Origin: Bacteroidota bacterium
GTDB taxonomy: Bacteria > Bacteroidota > Bacteroidia > Bacteroidales > Paludibacteraceae
Reading direction: 5' to 3'
NCBI GenBank assembly: GCA_017860295.1
Contig: JAFNAS010000011.1
Span: 1-64,000 of the forward strand
DNA length: 64,000 nt
The translations under genes were made by a program, and so were the position numbers. This document shows positions 35,858 through 43,835 of this stretch, in pieces. Each line of letters starts with the position of its first letter. The first letter of the stretch is position 1. The notes beneath the pieces were generated by a model that saw nothing but the letters and a program-made list of their open reading frames with translations, ran no database searches and had not been told where the DNA came from.

Positions 35858-35960
35858 AGCCCCCTCCGTCTCCCCCACAAGGGGAGAGTTAAATCTGCAT
35901 TAGTTAGTTATCTCGTTTATTTTAAGCCACGTCATAAGTCCCCCTGTGGGGGATTTAGGG
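35858..35960. repeat. C/G-rich intergenic repeat element, copy 2 (ilvD-CDF)
   Basis: The left arm, 35858-35888, includes CTCCCCCACAAGGGGAGAG; the right arm, 35936-35960, reads AAGTCCCCCTGTGGGGGATT and on to AGGG. Both ends match those of the copy at 32317-32490, while the middle differs. It lies between the ilvD stop and the CDF start codon. Confidence 0.7.
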
Positions 35961-35966
35961 AGCTTT

Positions 35967-37790
35967 TCAAATTACCCTTACCGCTCCCTTGTCGGCCGAG
36001 CTTACCATGCTGGCATAGGCGCGAAGCGCTTTCGATACTTTGCGGTCGCGGTCGGCAGGTGTGAAGGCAGCATCGCCACGAGCCTCTTCGGCTTTGCGGC
36101 GGTTCAGCAACTCTTCGTCGCTCACTTTTACGTTGATCGAACGGTTTGGGATATCGATTTCAATAATATCACCGTCTTTTACCAACCCAATGTTGCCACC
36201 CGAAGCTGCCTCCGGAGAGATATGACCGATCGACAAACCGGAAGTACCACCCGAGAAACGACCGTCGGTAATCAGAGCGCACTCTTTACCCAGGTGTTTT
36301 GATTTGATGTATGAAGTCGGATAGAGCATCTCCTGCATACCGGGGCCACCTTTCGGCCCTTCGTGAGTGATTACCACCACGTCCCCCGAAACAACTTTTC
36401 CACTCAAAATGCCTGCACAAGCAGCATCCTGCGAAGTAAACACTTTGGCCGGACCAGAGAATTTCCAGATGCTTTCGTCCACACCGGCGGTTTTGATAAC
36501 GCAACCGTCCAGCGCGATATTGCCTTTCAGAATTCCCAGACCACCATCTTTGGTATAGGCATGTTCCACGTCGCGGATACATCCGTTCTCACGATCGGTA
36601 TCCAGTTCGGCAAACTGTTCGTTTTGCGATCCCAGCACCAGATTGAAGCGGTTGGCGGGAGCGCTTTTGTATTTATTGATGGCTTTGTCCGAAACAACCG
36701 GACTTTTGATATCGTATTGAGCAATGGCTTCGGCCAGCGTAAGCCCATCGGCACGGTTAACGGATGTATCGAGCAGCCCGGCGCGGTTCAATTCGGCCAG
36801 AATGCCCAAGATACCACCGGCGCGGTTTACATCCTGAATATGATATTTTTGGGTATTCGGTGCCACTTTGCACAAACAGGGCGTTTTACGCGAAAGAGCA
36901 TCGATATCGTCCATGGTGAAGTCTACTCCGGCTTCGTGAGCTATTGCCAGAAGGTGCAAAACAGTATTGGTAGAACCTCCCATGGCAATATCCAGGGTCA
37001 TGGCATTGAGCACCGACTTACGGGTTACGATCGACAGAGGCAACACGCTTTCGTCACCATCCAGATAATATTTATAGCAATTCTTTACGATCAACTCTGC
37101 CGCGTCCATAAACAGCTGTTTGCGGTTGGCATGGGTAGCCACAATGGTACCGTTGCCCGGAAGCGCCAGACCGATAGCTTCGTTCAGGCAGTTCATGGAG
37201 TTGGCGGTAAACATCCCGGAGCAGGAGCCACAGGTGGGACAAGCAGCACGTTCTACTTTTTCGAGAACACTTTCGGGAACATTGCTGTCACCGCCCTGCA
37301 CCATGGCATCGATCAGATCGAGCTTTTTATCTTCCAACCGTCCGGCTTCCATCGGCCCGCCGGAAACAAATACCGTCGGGATATTGAGGCGCATGGCAGC
37401 CATCAGCATACCCGGAGTGATTTTGTCGCAATTGCTGATGCAGATCATGCCGTCGGCCTTGTGCGCATTCACCATATATTCCACGCTGTCCGCAATAATG
37501 TCGCGCGATGGTAGCGAATAGAGCATCCCATCGTGACCCATGGCAATGCCGTCGTCGATGGCGATAGTATTGAATTCCGCCGCAAAGCAACCCAATTTTT
37601 CGATTTCGGCCTTTATTTCCTGACCGATTTCATGCAAATGAACGTGACCCGGCACAAATTGAGTAAATGAATTAACGATGGCAATAACCGGTTTGCCCAT
37701 CTGTTCGTCTTTCATTCCGTTGGCACGCCACAAAGAACGTGCTCCAGCCATCAAACGACCTTGCGTTGTTGTGTTGCTTCTGAGTTTCAT
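35967..37790 (-). CDS. ilvD: Dihydroxy-acid dehydratase
   Basis: The 607-residue Fe-S enzyme dehydrates 2,3-dihydroxy-3-methyl acids to the 2-keto acids of valine and isoleucine. The cluster cysteines are in SNCDKITPG and [30 protein letters not shown] is also diagnostic. It is the first structural gene of the operon, preceded by a leader peptide and attenuator. The gap of about 170 bases from leader-peptide ATG to ilvD ATG carries the terminator and its competing stem. Length is standard. Confidence 0.97.
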   Translation of the reverse strand: MKLRSNTTTQGRLMAGARSLWRANGMKDEQMGKPVIAIVNSFTQFVPGHVHLHEIGQEIKAEIEKLGCFAAEFNTIAIDDGIAMGHDGMLYSLPSRDIIADSVEYMVNAHKADGMICISNCDKITPGMLMAAMRLNIPTVFVSGGPMEAGRLEDKKLDLIDAMVQGGDSNVPESVLEKVERAACPTCGSCSGMFTANSMNCLNEAIGLALPGNGTIVATHANRKQLFMDAAELIVKNCYKYYLDGDESVLPLSIVTRKSVLNAMTLDIAMGGSTNTVLHLLAIAHEAGVDFTMDDIDALSRKTPCLCKVAPNTQKYHIQDVNRAGGILGILAELNRAGLLDTSVNRADGLTLAEAIAQYDIKSPVVSDKAINKYKSAPANRFNLVLGSQNEQFAELDTDRENGCIRDVEHAYTKDGGLGILKGNIALDGCVIKTAGVDESIWKFSGPAKVFTSQDAACAGILSGKVVSGDVVVITHEGPKGGPGMQEMLYPTSYIKSKHLGKECALITDGRFSGGTSGLSIGHISPEAASGGNIGLVKDGDIIEIDIPNRSINVKVSDEELLNRRKAEEARGDAAFTPADRDRKVSKALRAYASMVSSADKGAVRVI

Positions 37791-37830
37791 TGCGTAATTA
37801 TATTTATTTTGTCTGAAATTATAAATTAAA

Positions 37831-37858
37831 AAGCCCTTCTCATGGATGAGAAAGGCTT
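37831..37858 (-). terminator. Attenuator terminator of the ilv operon
   Basis: On the minus strand a stem AAGCCTTTCTCAT / ATGAGAAGGGCTT (one G-U pair, tight loop) is followed by TTTAATTTATAATTT. It lies between the Leu/Val leader peptide and ilvD, so it terminates transcription before the structural genes. Confidence 0.85.
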
Positions 37859-37951
37859 CGTTAATTCGTTTATATATTGTTCAATCTACTACATGCCTGA
37901 CTCACCCTTTAGGATTTGACTAAAAGGACGACCACGTTCACGAGTAGTAGA
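37847..37951 (-). promoter_or_regulatory. Alternative RNA pairings of the ilv attenuator
   Basis: Three pairings can be read on the minus strand. Segment 1 (37944-37951, TCTACTAC, in codons 4-7 of the leader peptide) pairs with segment 2a (37885-37892, GTAGTAGA). Segment 2b (37895-37904, TGAGTCAGGC) pairs 8 of 10 with segment 3 (37847-37856, GCCTTTCTCA), the 5' arm of the terminator. Ribosome stalling at the Leu/Val codons would cover segment 1 and favour 2b-3, which excludes the terminator. The pairings are seen by eye, not folded by program. Confidence 0.7.
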
Positions 37952-37962
37952 GAATTATTCAT
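37909..37962 (-). CDS. ilvL: ilv operon leader peptide (Leu/Val-rich, 17 residues)
   Basis: The minus strand reads ATG followed by 16 codons and TAA, giving MNNSLLLVNVVVLLVKS: five Leu and five Val in 17 residues. It starts about 15 bases after the predicted transcription start and ends about 50 bases before the terminator stem. The composition matches the products of the operon it precedes, as in the classical ilv and leu leader peptides of enteric bacteria, in which starvation for charged tRNA stalls the ribosome. The sequence is not expected to be related to those by descent. The name ilvL is used for role only. Confidence 0.88.
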   Translation of the reverse strand: MNNSLLLVNVVVLLVKS

Positions 37963-37983
37963 TGTCGAATTGTTTTGTGACTG

Positions 37984-38013
37984 CAAAGATAGACGTTTTT
38001 TGTTTCTCCGCAA
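37984..38013 (-). promoter_or_regulatory. Promoter of the ilv operon
   Basis: On the minus strand, TTG (38011-38013), a 19-base gap and TATCTTTG (37984-37991). Transcription would start near 37977, 15 bases before the leader peptide. Confidence 0.65.
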
Positions 38014-38098
38014 TAATCTTTCAAAAAAAAGTTCGCAAAAACTTCTATTTTGTTGTTTCAGGACGTGATTTGCTGATAGATTGGAAGCTAAAATCGAT

Positions 38099-39016
38099 TT
38101 ATTTTATCTTCATTGTTTCAAATCCACGACCATATACCCCGATTACAGAGCCCTGCGAAACGAAAGCATCGGGATCGATAGACTTTACCAAACGGAATAT
38201 TGCAACCGACTGGTTTTTACGGGCAATAACCATCACCACCTTCATCGGTTCTTTCGAATACCAGCCTTCACCGTTCAGAATAGTTACACCACGATGTACT
38301 TCGTTGTTAATGCGATCGGCTATCTGTTCATGTTCACGCGAAATAATAAAGAATTGCACGGATTGACGTACTCCATTGACCACCATATCGACCGAAACCG
38401 ACATAATCGCAAGAGTTACAAGTCCAAAAACAACTTTTTCAAGACTACCAAGAATTAGGTATGACGAACTGATAATGATAACGTCACAATAAAGCAGAGC
38501 ACGCCCCAGAGTTATATTACGGCTTTGATTCAGAATTTTCGCAATAATATCGGTTCCTCCCGAACTACCGTTGGAGATAAAAACAACACCGACCCCCACC
38601 CCGGCCATGATGCTCCCGAGAATACACGCCATAAAAGAATCATTGGGCGCAACAAAAGTACCGCGTGGAATAATGGGGATAACAGAAAAAAGAAAAGTCA
38701 GCACGCCAACTCCGAAAATAGTTTTCAGACTGAACGACAGTCCGATGCTACGAATAGCAATCACCAAGAGAATGACATTGATAGCAAAATAGGGGATGGA
38801 AACCGGAATTCCGGTAGCGAAAAAGATAAGCGCACCTATACCGGTTACACCGCCACCAGGGATTTGATGCGGAAGCAGAAATGCCTTCCAGGCAAAGGCA
38901 TAAAGCAGCAAACCGAATACAATTTGCACGTGATCTCTTATATCCGAAGCTTTCGGACGTAATTTACCTATATTATTCGGAATGCGAATTCCTTTGATCT
39001 TCAGTGAACGATTCAT
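38099..39016 (-). CDS. YitT-family membrane protein
   Basis: The 305-residue protein has about five or six membrane helices in the first 190 residues (including LPHQIPGGGVTGIGALIFFATGIPVSI and SNGSSGGTDIIAKIL, both typical of YitT/DUF161) and a C-terminal DUF2179 domain (VHRGVTILNGEGWYSKEPMKVVMVIARKN). Function is not established; the family is broadly conserved. It is transcribed away from gldA and toward the ilv leader; 136 bases separate its stop from the ilvL start. Confidence 0.9.
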   Translation of the reverse strand: MNRSLKIKGIRIPNNIGKLRPKASDIRDHVQIVFGLLLYAFAWKAFLLPHQIPGGGVTGIGALIFFATGIPVSIPYFAINVILLVIAIRSIGLSFSLKTIFGVGVLTFLFSVIPIIPRGTFVAPNDSFMACILGSIMAGVGVGVVFISNGSSGGTDIIAKILNQSRNITLGRALLYCDVIIISSSYLILGSLEKVVFGLVTLAIMSVSVDMVVNGVRQSVQFFIISREHEQIADRINNEVHRGVTILNGEGWYSKEPMKVVMVIARKNQSVAIFRLVKSIDPDAFVSQGSVIGVYGRGFETMKIK

Positions 39017-39056
39017 CTATTCTAACCGATTTAGAATCAATCTGCAAAATAATGGC

Positions 39057-39064
39057 TATTTTTG
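39057..39064 (+). promoter_or_regulatory. -7 element of the gldA-exosortase unit
   Basis: TATTTTTG fits TAnnTTTG, 92 bases before gldA; a TTTA at 39031-39034 could be a weak -33. Confidence 0.4.
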
Positions 39065-39155
39065 CAAAGCTTTATATGCAAAATCATTGCACCCTTATTT
39101 ACAGCGATATTCAGGATAAGGAGCCACAAAGATACAACAATTTGAGAAGGAATAC

Positions 39156-40064
39156 ATGTCATTATCGATTCAACAGGCAACTAAATATTATGGCAAGCAG
39201 GCAGCCCTGAACAATGTTTCGTTCGAACTTCACGAAGGTGAAATTGCAGGATTTCTGGGCCCCAACGGAGCAGGAAAATCCACACTGATGAAAATCGTCA
39301 CCGGATATATCTCGGCCGATGCGGGCACCGTTTCCGTTTGCGGCGAAAAGGTGACGGAGACCGGACTCGAGACACGCCGGATGATCGGTTATCTGCCGGA
39401 ACACAATCCGCTTTATCCCGACCTGTACGTTAAAGAATACTTACAATTTGTTGCCGGAATGTATCATCTGGGCAAGCAAAGCAAAAGCCGTGTCGACGAA
39501 ATGATCGAACGAACCGGGCTGACCAACGAATACAAAAAACGAATCGGACAACTCTCAAAAGGATACCGGCAACGCGTAGGATTAGCACAGGCGTTGATCC
39601 ACGACCCCAAGGTGCTGATTCTTGACGAGCCCACCACAGGACTCGATCCCAATCAGCTCGAAGAGATTCGCAATCTGATTATTGAAGTAGGAAAAGAGAA
39701 AACCGTTCTCTTCTCAACCCACATCATGCAGGAAGTAAAGGCCATTTGCAAACGGGTCATTATTATCAACAACGGCCAACTGGCTGCCGACAGCACGGAA
39801 AATGATCTTGTACTTGAGGTCGATAAAGATCGGTTCAATACCTTAGTGGAGTTTGCCGGTGAGATTACACCTGAGAAACTCCGCTCGCTGCAGTTTGTGC
39901 TGCAGGTAGAGCCGATCGGCAACAACACCTTTCATATCATGAGTTCGGCAGATATCCGAACAGAGCTGTTTCGCGTTGCAGTAGAGACCAACACTCCGTT
40001 ACTGACCCTCAAACGCGAAGAGCACAGTATGGAAGATGTTTTCAAAAAGCTGACCAACAATTAA
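39156..40064 (+). CDS. gldA: GldA-like ABC transporter ATP-binding protein
   Basis: The 302-residue ATPase has Walker A GPNGAGKST, the signature LSKGYRQRVGLAQALIHDPKVLILDEPTTGLDPNQ, the switch His in STHIMQE, and a C-terminal regulatory extension typical of GldA-type ATPases in Bacteroidota, ending SMEDVFKKLTNN. With GldF and GldG it would form an ABC transporter; gldG is encoded at 23276-24964, and gldF is not in the window. The next gene, an exosortase-like protein, is 24 bases downstream and should be cotranscribed. A general ABC-2 ATPase is the main alternative. Confidence 0.85.
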   Translation: MSLSIQQATKYYGKQAALNNVSFELHEGEIAGFLGPNGAGKSTLMKIVTGYISADAGTVSVCGEKVTETGLETRRMIGYLPEHNPLYPDLYVKEYLQFVAGMYHLGKQSKSRVDEMIERTGLTNEYKKRIGQLSKGYRQRVGLAQALIHDPKVLILDEPTTGLDPNQLEEIRNLIIEVGKEKTVLFSTHIMQEVKAICKRVIIINNGQLAADSTENDLVLEVDKDRFNTLVEFAGEITPEKLRSLQFVLQVEPIGNNTFHIMSSADIRTELFRVAVETNTPLLTLKREEHSMEDVFKKLTNN

Positions 40065-40088
40065 AAGGAAACATTAAACCCGGTTATT

Positions 40089-40697
40089 ATGTTTACCAAA
40101 ATCAATTTCGACAAGTATTTCCGGCAGATTCGTCCCCTGAAAGGGGTACTTATTTTTATTGTTGTGATGATGGCTGCCAACTGGTTTTGGAAAATTTTTG
40201 TGCACGATGGCGATTACGATCCCAACGTGACCTTCTTGGGGCTTGATATCACGGCTCCTTTTCGTTTCGAACAAAAAGAAATAATCAGGGTGGTCAGTCT
40301 GATCTTCGAATTATTTGGGATCCCGTTCGCCATTAACCACGGAACTGCATTTGAATTTGTCAACAGACAAAGCTCAGACATTGCATGGGGATGTACAGGT
40401 CTCAAACAAGCCTTCATATTTATGTGCATTATGATATTCAGCTGCGGATCGTGGAGATCCAAATGGTGGTATATTTTGGGCGGCCTAGTAGTCGTGCACA
40501 TAGTCAATATTGTGCGAATAAGTGTGGTTGGTATTGTATTGAGCCACAATCCCGCTGCTTTCGATTTGGTTCATACCTATTTTTTCAAATACATTTTTTA
40601 CCTCATTATTTTCTTAATGTGGGTAGTGTGGGAAGAGTATTTCATCAAAAAAGAGCTTCGTACGAAAAAAGAAACCGGAGCTACTGACTATCAGTAA
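40089..40697 (+). CDS. Exosortase/archaeosortase-family membrane protease
   Basis: The 202-residue protein has about five or six membrane helices and the catalytic triad of the exosortase/archaeosortase family: Cys102 in IAWGCTGLKQA, Arg143 in VNIVRISVVG, and His162 in LVHTYFFKYIFY. The family cleaves C-terminal sorting signals (PEP-CTERM or similar) of exported proteins and transfers them to another carrier. The short length is like XrtF and related stand-alone forms of Bacteroidota. No obvious C-terminal sorting-signal protein is encoded beside it. It is probably cotranscribed with gldA. Confidence 0.82.
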   Translation: MFTKINFDKYFRQIRPLKGVLIFIVVMMAANWFWKIFVHDGDYDPNVTFLGLDITAPFRFEQKEIIRVVSLIFELFGIPFAINHGTAFEFVNRQSSDIAWGCTGLKQAFIFMCIMIFSCGSWRSKWWYILGGLVVVHIVNIVRISVVGIVLSHNPAAFDLVHTYFFKYIFYLIIFLMWVVWEEYFIKKELRTKKETGATDYQ

Positions 40698-40727
40698 AAC
40701 TCCGGTTCCGGTATTATTTCCTTTTTT
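40673..40727. terminator. Weak bidirectional terminator between exosortase and murC
   Basis: An 8-bp stem AACCGGAG (40673-40680) with CTCCGGTT (40700-40707) spans the exosortase stop. It is followed by a T-rich tract at 40714-40727, which overlaps the murC end. Confidence 0.4.
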
Positions 40728-42087
40728 CGAGCAGCTGCTTTATCTCTGGCAAAAGGCGGTCGATATCGCCTGCTCCGAAAGTTGCCAGTACATCAAAATC
40801 CTTTTTCTTTTCAAGAATCCCGAGCAGCTCCTGCTTCGCGCAAAGGGTCTTTTTAGGAACCGTAATCTTATCGAATATAATTTGCGACGAAACTCCCGGA
40901 ATCGGTTGTTCGCGTGCCGGATAAATATCGAGCAGAATCACTTCGTCTAACTGCGAAAGAGCGGCCGCAAAACCCTCGGCAAAATCGCGGGTACGCGTAT
41001 AGAGATGCGGCTGAAAAATACCACACACTTTACGCCCGGCATATACCTTTTTGATGGAGTTGATGCTGGTTTGCAACTCCGTAGGATGGTGAGCATAGTC
41101 GTCGATAAAGACAACTTTATCGTCTTTATACTGCATATCGAACCGGCGATGGATGCCTTTGAACGATGCCATTCCGTTTTTCAGCTCTTCCGCCGTTGCA
41201 CCGGCCAACCACGCCATTGACATTGCCGCCGTACCGTTCTCCACATTTACCGGCACAGGCACTCCCAGCCGCACATTATGAATCTCTTCGGTAGGCGTAT
41301 GAAAATCGAATGTAATTTCTCCGTTGGCAATACGAACATTGGTCGCTTTGAAGTCGGCATCCTCATCGACCGCATAGGTGTAACATTTCACCTCTTTCTG
41401 TAAACGTGGAGTCAACTCTGCTCCCTTTTTCACAAGGAGATATCCGCCTTCGCGTACTAATGAGGTAAAATGTTCAAAACTTTCGCGGTAAGCCTCGGGT
41501 GTTCCGTAAATATCCAGATGATCGGGATCGACAGCGGTGATCACCGCCATGTAGGGAGTGAGTTGATGAAACGAACGGTCGTACTCGTCGGCCTCTATCA
41601 CCACATAATCGCTATGAGCGGACAAGAGCAGGTTCGTGGTATAATTTTTAGAGATTCCACCCAGAAAAGCATTGCAATCGACATGCGACTCTTTCAGCAA
41701 ATGAGCCGTCATGGTCGATGTGGTTGTCTTTCCGTGTGTACCCGCAATGCAGATGCCACGTTGTTGACGGGTAATCTCGCCCAATACCTGAGACCGCTTC
41801 ATCAGTTTAAAACCGTGACGTTCAAAAAAAAGCCGTTCCGAATGATCGGCAGGAACGGCGGGTGTATAGACAACAAGGGTATTGTCGGGTTGTTTGAACA
41901 GAGTGGGAATGTTAGCGACCTCATCGTCATAATGAATCGCAATATCCTCTTTTTCGAGCTGTTGTGTAAGGTCGGAACGTGTACGGTCATAGCCCGCAAC
42001 ATCGTACCCCTTTGATTTAAAGAAGCGCGCCAAAGCGCTCATCCCGATACCACCAATACCGAGAAAATAAAAATTTTGATAAGACAT
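40714..42087 (-). CDS. murC: UDP-N-acetylmuramate-L-alanine ligase
   Basis: The 457-residue ligase adds L-alanine to UDP-MurNAc. It shows the N-terminal nucleotide-sugar motif FLGIGGIGMSALARF, the ATP P-loop IAGTHGKTTTSTM, EADEYDRSF, and IDDYAHHPTEL near residue 330. The gene is apart from the division-cell-wall cluster; here it ends a minus-strand group with anmK and a DUF4251 gene. Mpl (the recycling ligase) is the main alternative; the length and the GIGGIGMSALA motif fit MurC better. Confidence 0.9.
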   Translation of the reverse strand: MSYQNFYFLGIGGIGMSALARFFKSKGYDVAGYDRTRSDLTQQLEKEDIAIHYDDEVANIPTLFKQPDNTLVVYTPAVPADHSERLFFERHGFKLMKRSQVLGEITRQQRGICIAGTHGKTTTSTMTAHLLKESHVDCNAFLGGISKNYTTNLLLSAHSDYVVIEADEYDRSFHQLTPYMAVITAVDPDHLDIYGTPEAYRESFEHFTSLVREGGYLLVKKGAELTPRLQKEVKCYTYAVDEDADFKATNVRIANGEITFDFHTPTEEIHNVRLGVPVPVNVENGTAAMSMAWLAGATAEELKNGMASFKGIHRRFDMQYKDDKVVFIDDYAHHPTELQTSINSIKKVYAGRKVCGIFQPHLYTRTRDFAEGFAAALSQLDEVILLDIYPAREQPIPGVSSQIIFDKITVPKKTLCAKQELLGILEKKKDFDVLATFGAGDIDRLLPEIKQLLEKRK

Positions 42088-42123
42088 TTCTTTCTATATA
42101 TCAGTTAACACGTGTTATGTCAT

Positions 42124-42618
42124 CTACGGTTCGAGCAAAAATACTTCACCCGAAAAATCGATTCCTTGTCTGTTATTGCTGGTCACATTAACAGTCGCAG
42201 TTCCATTCAACCACACCGTAATGAAAAAATGGTATGTATCCTCCTTTGCCTGTACCTTAAAGTTCAGGATATAGTTCCCCTTCTTCGCATTAAACGAGAT
42301 TTTTTTATCCCGCATCAGTTCAGCAAACTTAATGCCACCTTCACTATTCAACGGAGCTGAATACGCCCTGCCAAAATAAGGAAGATAGGAAATCGCCGAG
42401 TCTCTGGCAAGAGTAAGCGTGTAATCGGGCGTAAGAGAAATCATGCGTCCTCCCATGGGGTGCGCCTGATTCATGGTCACCTGGAACCTCCCCGACTCCA
42501 CCACTTTTTTCACTTTGGCTTCTTTAGCCGCTTTTTTACTTTGCCGGTTTTCATTCTGGCTCCAAACAATCCCCGAGAAAACCAACAATCCGATCAACAG
42601 AAAGCATTTAGTCTTCAT
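42124..42618 (-). CDS. DUF4251-family secreted protein
   Basis: The 164-residue protein has a signal peptide (cleavage near IVWSQ, residue 21), a basic linker (QSKKAAKEAKVKKVVES), and a beta-rich domain of the DUF4251 type with YTLTLARDSAISYLPYFGRAYSAPLNSEGGIKF. The function is unknown; it is common in Bacteroidales. It is between anmK (27 bases) and murC (36 bases) in one direction, so it may belong to cell-wall recycling by context only. Confidence 0.85.
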   Translation of the reverse strand: MKTKCFLLIGLLVFSGIVWSQNENRQSKKAAKEAKVKKVVESGRFQVTMNQAHPMGGRMISLTPDYTLTLARDSAISYLPYFGRAYSAPLNSEGGIKFAELMRDKKISFNAKKGNYILNFKVQAKEDTYHFFITVWLNGTATVNVTSNNRQGIDFSGEVFLLEP

Positions 42619-42645
42619 AAGCCTGTAAGATTAAGTTCAACCGTA

Positions 42646-43734
42646 TCAATGCATCAAGGAGGCGGGCAACCCGACAATAGAACCGGAGCAACTATCTTCG
42701 GGAGCTCCGGTGACCGATGCCAGCGTATTCACCTCATTGTTTATGCGTAATAATCCAAGAAAAGCAAAAATCAAAGCCTCTTTATAATTGACCAATAATT
42801 TATCGGGAACACACAATTGATGAGAGGTCAATTGTTGCATCCTCTCTATCAGAAATTTATTCAGCGCACCACCACCGGTAACGAGCATTTTTCCCTTAGG
42901 CATAGCCGCCACATCGCGGGTGATCTGAAAGGCAATATGCTCAACCATGGTACGCATTTTATCTCTCAGCGACAGCGGTGCCTGTACCAACATCGGTTGA
43001 AAGACGTCCACAAACCACTCTTTCCCTAATGACTTAGGCCCATTCTCAGTAAAATAACTCTGGTTGTTCATTGCATCGAGCAGCTTGGAATCTACTTTTC
43101 CCGAACGGGCAAACTCTCCATCGCGGTCATACTCTTCGCCCATCTGGCGGGCTAAATAGTTGAGCGGCATATTACAAAGTGAGATATCGTAAGCAATTCG
43201 TTTGCCGTTACGATTGTATGAAATATTGGAAATACCTCCCAGATTGAGACAGAAATCGTAATCCGAAAACAACAACTGGTCACCGATAGGAACCAAGGGT
43301 GCACCCTGCCCGCCCAACGCCACATCCAGCGAACGGAAATCGTACACCACCGGCACACCAGCCTCAGCCTGAATCGCATTTCCATCGCCTATTTGCGACG
43401 AGAAGCCGAGGTGCGGCTGATGAAAAATAGTATGTCCGTGCGAAGCGATCAGGCATGGATACAAATCGTGTTTATCTATAAAAGAACGCACCTGCATACC
43501 GATATATTTCCCCAAATCGGCATGGGTCTTTACATAATCATAAGCCGACCCGTTCTCGAGGGTGCTCAATCGTTGCTTCCATTCGTCAGAATACGGAATG
43601 GTATCGGCAACAGTAATTTTATAATCGTATCTCCCTCCGGTGTTCCGGGCAAATTCACAATGCGCAATATCAAGTCCGTCGAGAGAAGTACCTGACATCA
43701 ATCCGATAACGGCATATGTAAATGATTGTATCAT
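42646..43734 (-). CDS. anmK: Anhydro-N-acetylmuramic acid kinase
   Basis: The protein (362 residues from ATG 43734) phosphorylates and opens 1,6-anhydroMurNAc from peptidoglycan turnover to MurNAc-6-phosphate. Motifs seen are VIGLMSGTSLDGLDIA at the start, SHGHTIFH, LGGISNISY and LVTGGGALNKFL. The open frame adds eight codons upstream; the later ATG gives the conserved start. The anhydro sugar is the product of lytic transglycosylases such as MltG, encoded at 14382-15431. Confidence 0.94.
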   Translation of the reverse strand: MIQSFTYAVIGLMSGTSLDGLDIAHCEFARNTGGRYDYKITVADTIPYSDEWKQRLSTLENGSAYDYVKTHADLGKYIGMQVRSFIDKHDLYPCLIASHGHTIFHQPHLGFSSQIGDGNAIQAEAGVPVVYDFRSLDVALGGQGAPLVPIGDQLLFSDYDFCLNLGGISNISYNRNGKRIAYDISLCNMPLNYLARQMGEEYDRDGEFARSGKVDSKLLDAMNNQSYFTENGPKSLGKEWFVDVFQPMLVQAPLSLRDKMRTMVEHIAFQITRDVAAMPKGKMLVTGGGALNKFLIERMQQLTSHQLCVPDKLLVNYKEALIFAFLGLLRINNEVNTLASVTGAPEDSCSGSIVGLPASLMH

Positions 43735-43787
43735 AATATTGTGATGACAGAACCCCAAAAGCGATTCATTGGTTTCTTTGTGGATGA

Positions 43788-43795
43788 CAAATTTA
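43788..43795 (-). promoter_or_regulatory. -7 element of anmK
   Basis: On the minus strand the sequence is TAAATTTG, fitting TAnnTTTG. The start of transcription would be near 43781. Confidence 0.4.
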
Positions 43796-43835
43796 CTGGA
43801 TTTTTTTTATATGCCACTGTTTAAAAAGTAGAAGG

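Noticed and set aside
32317-35960. The two C/G-rich repeats as ends of a composite transposon carrying the CDF and 4Fe-4S genes
   Set aside because: ilvB lies between the copies as well, there is no transposase, and the copies differ in their middle parts, so they look like intergenic repeats rather than transposon ends.
36363-37514. 383-codon open frame antisense to ilvD
   Set aside because: It is the reverse-complement shadow of the strongly conserved ilvD gene and resembles no protein family.
42106-42117. 12-bp perfect palindrome TAACACGTGTTA between murC and the DUF4251 gene
   Set aside because: It could be an operator, but it lies inside an apparent operon with only 36 bases between the genes and has no second copy in the window; too little to call.
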